From NCBI RefSeq assembly GCF_001039355.2, contig NW_019775292.1, positions 306,331-370,330 on the forward strand: a stretch of DNA of 64,000 nt. Reading direction: 5' to 3'. Origin of the DNA: Lingula anatina (lineage: Eukaryota; Brachiopoda; Lingulata; Lingulida; Lingulidae). Positions 57,891-64,000 of the stretch are shown here, in pieces. Positions within the stretch are counted from its first letter, which is position 1. Each line of letters opens with the position of its first letter. A model generated the notes under the pieces. The model was not told the DNA's origin and did no database searches. It saw only the letters and a program-made list of their open reading frames with translations. Position numbers and translations under genes: made by a program.

Positions 57891-58204
57891 TTTCCTGGAT
57901 AAAATATCAACGACGCCGAACAATCTACTTTGCAAATGGAGTGATATGGGTTCGACAACGTATATTCCACGGTCAACCAGGAAGTGTAATATGACACGTG
58001 CCTAAAAGTGAAACAAAACCAAAATGTAAAACTTGAACGTTGCATTTTTCTTTACACGTCTAGTAGCACTCACAAAAATCAATTTGAAAATAAATCGCCT
58101 AGTTAATAAAAAAAGTGCACGTCAAAAATATAACATCAATTTATTTGTAAAACATTCTTGTTTTTTTCATCTCACCCGATCATGTGATGTCAACATTCGA
58201 AAAC
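57891..58204. promoter_or_regulatory. Divergent promoter SRSF2/MFSD11
   Basis: The 314 bp between start codons holds both 5' untranslated regions. The same head-to-head pair exists in vertebrates. No specific factor site is assigned. Confidence 0.6.
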
Positions 58205-61200
58205 ATGGCGGACTGGAGGCTCATCAATGTGCTGGTGCTAGGGATTGGTTTTATGTTTATATTTTCTGCTTTTCAAACATGTTCCATGGTAGAGGTGAGG
58301 AATTAAATAGGCATTGTTTTCAAAAACGTACAGAGGGATTTCGTTTACTTTAATCTTCCTAATTTTTGTTGTTAGTCTCACTCTGTAACCGAGACAGAAA
58401 GTACCGAAAGTTGTATCCCCTGTCCCAGCAGCTGCAGGTGTCTCAGTTTTACCTGACATGTAAGGCCGAAAACGGAGGCAGCTTTTCTTTAAAAAGATCA
58501 TTTGTCTGGTAGTTATACATGGATTGTTAATTTAATCATTCTACAGACGGGTTTTATCTAAATATTTTCATACCGTCTAATTTTCGGCTCTACTCAAGAG
58601 CCTTCGTTAGGACAAACTGGTCATGCGCTGATCTTGTAATCATCGACCAATTATCCTATGAATGTCCCCTTTGGCCTCCTATGCCCAAGCGGTCAACATA
58701 GTAGAGTGCATTCCCAGAGATTTAGATTGATCCATCCGTATCGACGTAACTCCCTGGGGGTTCACGCTAAATTACTGTCAGTCGAGCACACACCATAGAT
58801 ATAATTACCCCCTTACAACTTTTAGTAAGCGGGACAGACATTTAAGCCGGCTAAGCTGACAGAAATCTAGTGAGACTCCCCACAGGGATAGATCAATTTA
58901 AAATCTGTGGCAATGGGGCCACAGATGTGGGCCAGCTGGTACAGTAGTGCCTCTGATCCCCATTGAAGTCCCAGTTCAGAGAGGCAATGTTCATGACAAA
59001 TGGATTTCTAAATGCCAAAAGATTTAAGTACATAAAAGATTATTTCCTGCCTGGAACCAAACTCTGCATAATCATTCTGGCCAATGCTACCTCCATTAAA
59101 CATGATTCTGAGCAGTAGATTGCTTCGTAGGTTAAAAAATTGCACCTCATTATTTCACATACCTTACACATTCACAAGTTCTTTTTTTTCTTTTTGTTTT
59201 GTTTTCTTTACTGGGTTTAACTTTCATGGCAACATAACTGGTAGACAAGCAGATTAATCTTTCCTTACTGATAGCTCTGTTGACAGGAAACTGGTTTTAA
59301 TTTTTGTGCTAGCTAGAATATATATGTTTATACTGGAATATATATCTCACTCTGGGTAGTTATTAGCCGAATGACCCCCCCCCCCTCAATCTTTGAAATT
59401 GAAAAATAAATAAACTGGTATTGTGCATTCAGGCCTGTTTTGCAGTTGGTGTGGTGATTTTCTTTTAATTTTGACAAAATTGAAACAATTGAGAAAAGGA
59501 AAACATTATTTTTGACTAATTTGCCAAACTGAACTTTCTTCCACAATTAGCAGAACCTCTTCTGTCTTACTCTTAGCATGAAATGTATGGCTATATAGGA
59601 AACATGTATGTTTATGATATGATAATCTTATCAGATTCAAAAGTCAATTGCAATTGCAGTCGTTAACCCAATATGAAATGACGTTATCTTTATTGTGTGT
59701 TTGAAAGTTTATATACATAGCGTCACTGTGAACATTTGTATTTAGGTTAAAAAAGGTCCTGTGGAAACCAGGTCAGATACCAATATCACCTGTGCATCTA
59801 CGTATAATTCACCAGTAACATGTTCCAAGATTTGACACTACACTTGTTGTGTGCATAAATAGGTTAAATAAGGAAAGCATTTAAAAAAATTCTTACATTG
59901 AAAATATTATTTTTGAAAGATTGAATCCTCTTTTTCTTATGTAAAATAACTCATTTCCAGCAAACTGTCATTACTGATGCACGGGACGCACCAAATAGCA
60001 CATTCACAGGGAATGGTTACACCAGGTTTGTATAGTTATACCCTAAATGATGTAATTAATGGAAGTTTCGACAAATATAGAGCTATCTCAGTATATGACA
60101 TACAGTACTAGTATTGCAGCCTCTGAAAGATTATATAAAGGTATTACTTGGTTCAAGTGGCAGCAGAGTTTCTTGTCAACTCTGAAATTCAGAATGTTGT
60201 AACAAAGTAGGAGGTAATATGTTTGTTGCTTGAAATGAGGTTTCATTTTTATTTTAACAGAAAGTCACTTTTATTTATTGTAAAATTTTATTATTATTTT
60301 TCTTTGTAGTCTTGCAATTATATACATCTTCTCCTCATTGTTCAACTGGGTAGCTCCAGCCATTGTGAATTTCCTCACACCCAAATGGTCACTGGTTGTG
60401 TCAGGGTTTACGTATTTGTAAGATTCATTATTTTTATCCTGTATCATCCTTTCACCTGTTGCAAACCCTCTCCTTACACGCCTTAACCTTACTTAGCTTA
60501 AAGACATCACTTCTGTTTTCCAGTCTAGCTACAATCTATGTAGTGTTTGCTGCTGCTAACTGGATAGCGCCCTCAGTGGTCGCTCTCTGTGGACCAAAAT
60601 GGTCCATGGTGCTTGGAGGTTTTTTATATCTGTAAGTTCTGTACATATGGCTTTTGTAACAAATTCTGCCTCTGCTGAAACATTGTTCTAAAATGCAGCA
60701 TGAACAAAAATATGTTTTGAAGTTTTGTGTGTGTGTGTCTGAGTGTGTGTGAGGAGGAAGGAAAGTGTAAGAGCATACTATAACTTTACAAGCAGTTGAT
60801 AAACTTTTCCAAACCTGTTCCACACACGCTGCCTTGATATCCATTTTTCTTAAGCTAATTTGGAAAGTTAAAATATTTAAATCTTATTTAAAACCACTTA
60901 AGTTTAATTTATTTAAAACAACACTTGAAAAAATTAATAAGATATTATTAGTGTGAATTACCTCTAAAAATTAAGTGCTGTAATATTTTGCAGCTTTTAA
61001 AGCTGAGACTTAGTGCCTGTTTGGGTTTTGTTGAACATTAATCATACACGCTCATATTTTCATTCTAGTTTGTTCATAGCATCTTTCTTATATCCAATGA
61101 CATGGGCTCTGTACGTTGGATCAGTGTTAGTAGGCATTGGGGCTGCAGGTAAAATCATAAAAGATCTCATGTCTTATAGATTTTGTGGTCGTTAAATTTT

Positions 61201-63791
61201 TTCCAGTGACAGTGTTTATTAGTTCCAGCAGACAAATAAATAAAAAATGATTATCCACAGGATTTGTTTAGCTGCCTTTCAGTAACTGAATTCATTTCAT
61301 GTCATTCATATAAGTGGGTTGATAATAAATTTGTTTGCATGTAGTTTATAATTTTTTTGTTACTTTAATAAACATTACAAGTAATTTTCAGGTGTGGAAC
61401 TTTGACTTTTCCTGATAAATTTTCTTGAAAGGACCAAATCTTAGCAACACCAAAGATAAAAGTTTAAGTTTCACATCTGAGAATATTTATCTATTTACTA
61501 GTATTAAGGCCTGAATTTGATATATTGATAAAGCTTCTTATTTGGTCTTATTTTCAGTATTGTGGACTGCCCAAGGTAGCTTTCTCACCCTTAACTCTGA
61601 CGCAGAAACGGTTGGAAGAAACAGTGGCATATTTTGGGCCCTTCTCCAAAGCAGGTAGAAAGTTTTATTGGGGCAACAAACTCTTGAATTTTGATCAACA
61701 CCTCTGACAGTGACAACTACCATTTGGTTTATGTTATATTTTAAAAATTGATTAAAGAGAGTAACAGAAGAAATGAGAGAAGATGAAAAAAATGTGCTAC
61801 ATTGCCCATGTACTCATTTAGTTCCTTGATTACCCTTCTTCTTAGGACACAACATTATAGTTCAAAAGACATTGCTGAATTTTGGAACTATTTGAAAGAC
61901 TACAAAAACCTTCAAAATTTTAATTTGCTTATAATAATATACTGTTCTAAGTTGAAAAAAAATCCTTGAAAATTCTATCAGATGTTTGTTTGAATTTTAT
62001 TATGAGTGAATTTGTAGTTAATATTATATTATACTTATATTGTATTGCAGTCTTCTGATTGGGAACCTGTTCTCATATTTTGAGTTACGTGGAGCCACCA
62101 CAATATCAGATAGCAGACGGACAGTGCTGTTTGGAGTGTTTTCAGGGGCCTGTTTCCTTGGTGTTCTTAGCTTTGTGTTTTTGAGAAAGGCACCTTTTAC
62201 TTCTAGCAAGGAAATCCAGAATGTTAATATAAGGTACCTGTAATCATATTTTATTATATTTTAAGAAATTCTGGGTTGGTAATTTTGGTTAAATTAAGTA
62301 TCTGTTACAGGAAAAAAGAATAAAATTGACACCCTGGAAGATTATCAGATTAAGTGAACAGTATTTTCTTTGAAGATCAATCTTTAAAAAGGTAGATTTC
62401 ATAGATTGGTGACGTGTTTAGGGTTAGCTGCTGAAAAAAAATATTGTCATAACATTTACTAAGTAGTCAAGATTTTCCAGTGTATTTGTGAGGTTTAATG
62501 TCAAGGAAACTAGTCTCATGTTGTAATTAAATAAGAACTGGACCATGAAAACCCAATGGGTGTAACAGGACTTAATTTGTTGGTGATCATTTTGTCAAAT
62601 TGAGTTGCAGTTCCAGTGGAATAAGAACTGGACCAGGGGAACCCAATGGGTAACAATTTTATTTTACTGAAATGATATGGAAGTTGTTGCTTCCTTTTTT
62701 GTCACTGTTTAGATATATATGTCAATTTTCAGTTCACCACTCCAGCTTCCCAATCAAGGCAACTAATAAAACCTTGCCTCATTTAGTCAAAATGTTTAGA
62801 ATACACACATTTTTTGTGATTCTTTTGTCATTACCTGTGATCAGTTTGATTGTATATGAGGGTGGGTTCAATTTATTACTACTACAATTAGATTTTATCT
62901 CCAAGTAGTATGGATAATTCAAGCCATAGTTGCCGGTACAATATGTTTTAATTGTTGAGGGATTCAACCTTGACTTGATTATTAGAAGAACTTTTCAAAA
63001 AGTTAGAACCACAGATTGCTGATTTTTGAAGGGTTTGCTGCTGAGAAAAAAATATTGATCGGTCACACTGAAATAAGATGATATGTCAAGGTAACTCTTA
63101 CATTGTAGAGAATTAAGAACTGAACCAGTTGAAGCTAATTGGTAGTAGAACTTAATTCTACTAATTAAAAAGTCAACCATGCTGCTTTACTTAAAATTGG
63201 AGGTAATAGTTATTCGCTTGCTTTTTGACTGTGAAGACATGCTTATTTTCTGCTTTGATTATTTTGTCAAATTGAGCTACAGTCCCACCATTTCTTTGCT
63301 CAGTTTGAATGTATATGAAGGCAGATTCGTTTGATTACCACACGAGTTGGATTTGCTTTCCAGACCATATTGATAATTCAAGTTGTAATTGGTACTCTGT
63401 GATTTACAGGGTAATGGATTCCTTCTTGCCTTGATTATTTGAAAAAATCATTCAAACAGCCCATTGCTTTATTTTCAAAAGGCTAGATTTAAAGATACGT
63501 ATGATGCGAGTGCCTTGTATGGTATATAAGTTTACAAGTGCCAGTTTCTTACATGACACAAAGTCCACGCCTCATAACCAACCACAGTAACTTGACATAG
63601 GATCTAATTTTAAAATTGGCTTAAGGGGATATAGTTTTGCCTATGTTATCCTATATTTTGTAATTTTTCCAAGTTCATGGTATAATTTTATTTAATGTAA
63701 GATGATTGATTGTAAATTTTTGATATAACTTTCAGTACTGAAGTAGTTAATGTAATGGAAGACAGACCTGCTGGCCCTGTGAAAGCTTTAG
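58205..63791 (+). CDS. MFSD11: UNC93-like protein MFSD11 (5' part; continues beyond window)
   Basis: MFSD11 is a 12-helix major-facilitator/UNC93-family membrane protein of uncertain substrate. Exons seen: 58205-58294, 59961-60025, then either 60310-60417 or 60524-60631, 61069-61148, 61558-61654, 62051-62233, 63736-63791; the next exon lies outside. The first helix is INVLVLGIGFMFIFSAFQTC, followed by QTVI and GNGYT; exon 5 gives VLWTAQGSFLTLNSDAETVG and RNSGIFWALLQSS, matching the human protein closely; exon 6 gives LLIGNLFSYFELRG and SDSRRTVLFGV plus a transmembrane helix. Exon 3 exists in two homologous versions of 108 bp with the same phase. Intron 1 holds a family A element, and intron 6 (about 1.5 kb) holds diverged tandem duplications. 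Partial only because of the window edge. Confidence 0.94.
58706..58920. mobile_element. CCATTCCCATAGAT-type MITE, copy 4 (family A)
   Basis: Ends GTGCATTCCCAGAGATTTAG and AAAATCTGTGGCAATGGGGC. Inner landmarks CTCCCTGGGGGTTCACGCTA and CCGGCTAAGCTGACAG match copy 2 in reverse. In MFSD11 intron 1. Confidence 0.85.
60310..60417 (+). other. MFSD11: MFSD11 alternative exon 3A
   Basis: Encodes LAIIYIFSSLFNWVAPAI then VNFLTPKWSLVVSGFTY. Acceptor TTTGTAG, donor GTAAGA. Length 108 bp, phase 2 in and out. Homologous to exon 3B over all 35 codons (shared Y, NW, AP, PKWS and G positions). Confidence 0.85.
60524..60631 (+). other. MFSD11: MFSD11 alternative exon 3B
   Basis: Encodes LATIYVVFAAANWIAPSV then VALCGPKWSMVLGGFLY. 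Acceptor TTTTCCAG, donor GTAAGT. Same length and phase as 3A, 106 bp downstream. Closer to the human exon, which reads around TPSVVAIVGPQLSM. Confidence 0.88.
62395..63475. repeat. Diverged tandem duplication in MFSD11 intron 6
   Basis: Several motifs recur at about 450-600 bp: GCTGCTGA plus A-run plus ATATTG at about 62428 and 63030; CAGTTTGATTGTATATGAGG at about 62840 and CAGTTTGAATGTATATGAAG at about 63302; TTGATAATTCAAGT/GATAATTCAAG; GAACTGGACCA at about 62537 and 62627 and GAACTGAACCAG at about 63117. Units are old and rearranged. Confidence 0.6.
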
Positions 63792-64000
63792 GTAAGCAAA
63801 GATCTACATGTTGTGAAAAAGCTGTTACCAAGTATATTCTTGATATAGTGTGTATCAGCAGGGTATTTTTCTTAATCATTATCATATTAAGAATTAGTTT
63901 GTTTATCAGTATGAATGTTTATTTTGTCACTTAAACTTTTATTACTTCCCATTTAAGTTTGTTAGTTTGCATTCACTGTAGATAAGAATTGCTCTGATAT

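Overview
This is nuclear DNA of a bilaterian invertebrate animal. It is AT-rich, every recognised gene but none is intronless, introns follow GT-AG (one GC-AG), and the window is seeded with short terminal-inverted-repeat (TIR) elements. Cilia genes, FOXK, SAFB and ESCRT/autophagy genes all resemble animal orthologues closely. The sequence alone does not fix the phylum; a mollusc, brachiopod, hemichordate or similar marine animal would fit.

Nine protein-coding genes can be assembled exon by exon. All gene spans include introns, and splice phases close in frame for every complete gene. In order: PIGX (-, 414-2692, 257 aa), CHMP6 (+, 3183-5735, 208 aa), ATG12 (+, 8445-10492, 139 aa), CFAP52/WDR16 (-, 11380-16738, 637 aa), FOXK (-, 18632-25597, 628 aa), TEKT4 (+, 27098-29821, 449 aa), an SAFB-family gene (-, 31612-47449, 1236 aa), a TEDC2-like gene (+, 47509-53362, about 611 aa), and SRSF2 (-, 57008-57890, 180 aa). 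A tenth, MFSD11 (+, from 58205), runs off the right edge.

Layout: four divergent gene pairs share upstream regions: PIGX/CHMP6 (490 bp between start codons), FOXK/TEKT4 (1.5 kb), SAFB/TEDC2 (only 59 bp) and SRSF2/MFSD11 (314 bp). ATG12 and CFAP52 converge, as do TEKT4 and SAFB. SRSF2/MFSD11 is also a head-to-head pair in vertebrates. Five of the ten genes (CFAP52, FOXK2, CHMP6, SRSF2, MFSD11) lie on human chromosome 17, so the window looks like part of an ancient animal linkage group.

Functions: three genes serve cilia or centrioles (CFAP52, TEKT4, TEDC2), two serve membrane remodelling and autophagy (CHMP6, ATG12), two bind RNA (SAFB, SRSF2), one is a transcription factor (FOXK), one acts in GPI-anchor synthesis (PIGX) and one is a membrane transporter-like protein (MFSD11).

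The most notable signals are: a pair of equal-length, homologous, same-phase exons in MFSD11 that look mutually exclusive; an in-frame stop in a TEDC2 exon that an alternative acceptor would skip; the very tight SAFB/TEDC2 head-to-head arrangement; a GC-AG intron and a 23-bp microexon in SAFB; and at least six families of non-autonomous TIR/foldback elements, one nested inside another repeat with a visible 5-bp target duplication. No bacterial-type operon, CRISPR, tRNA or rRNA was recognised.
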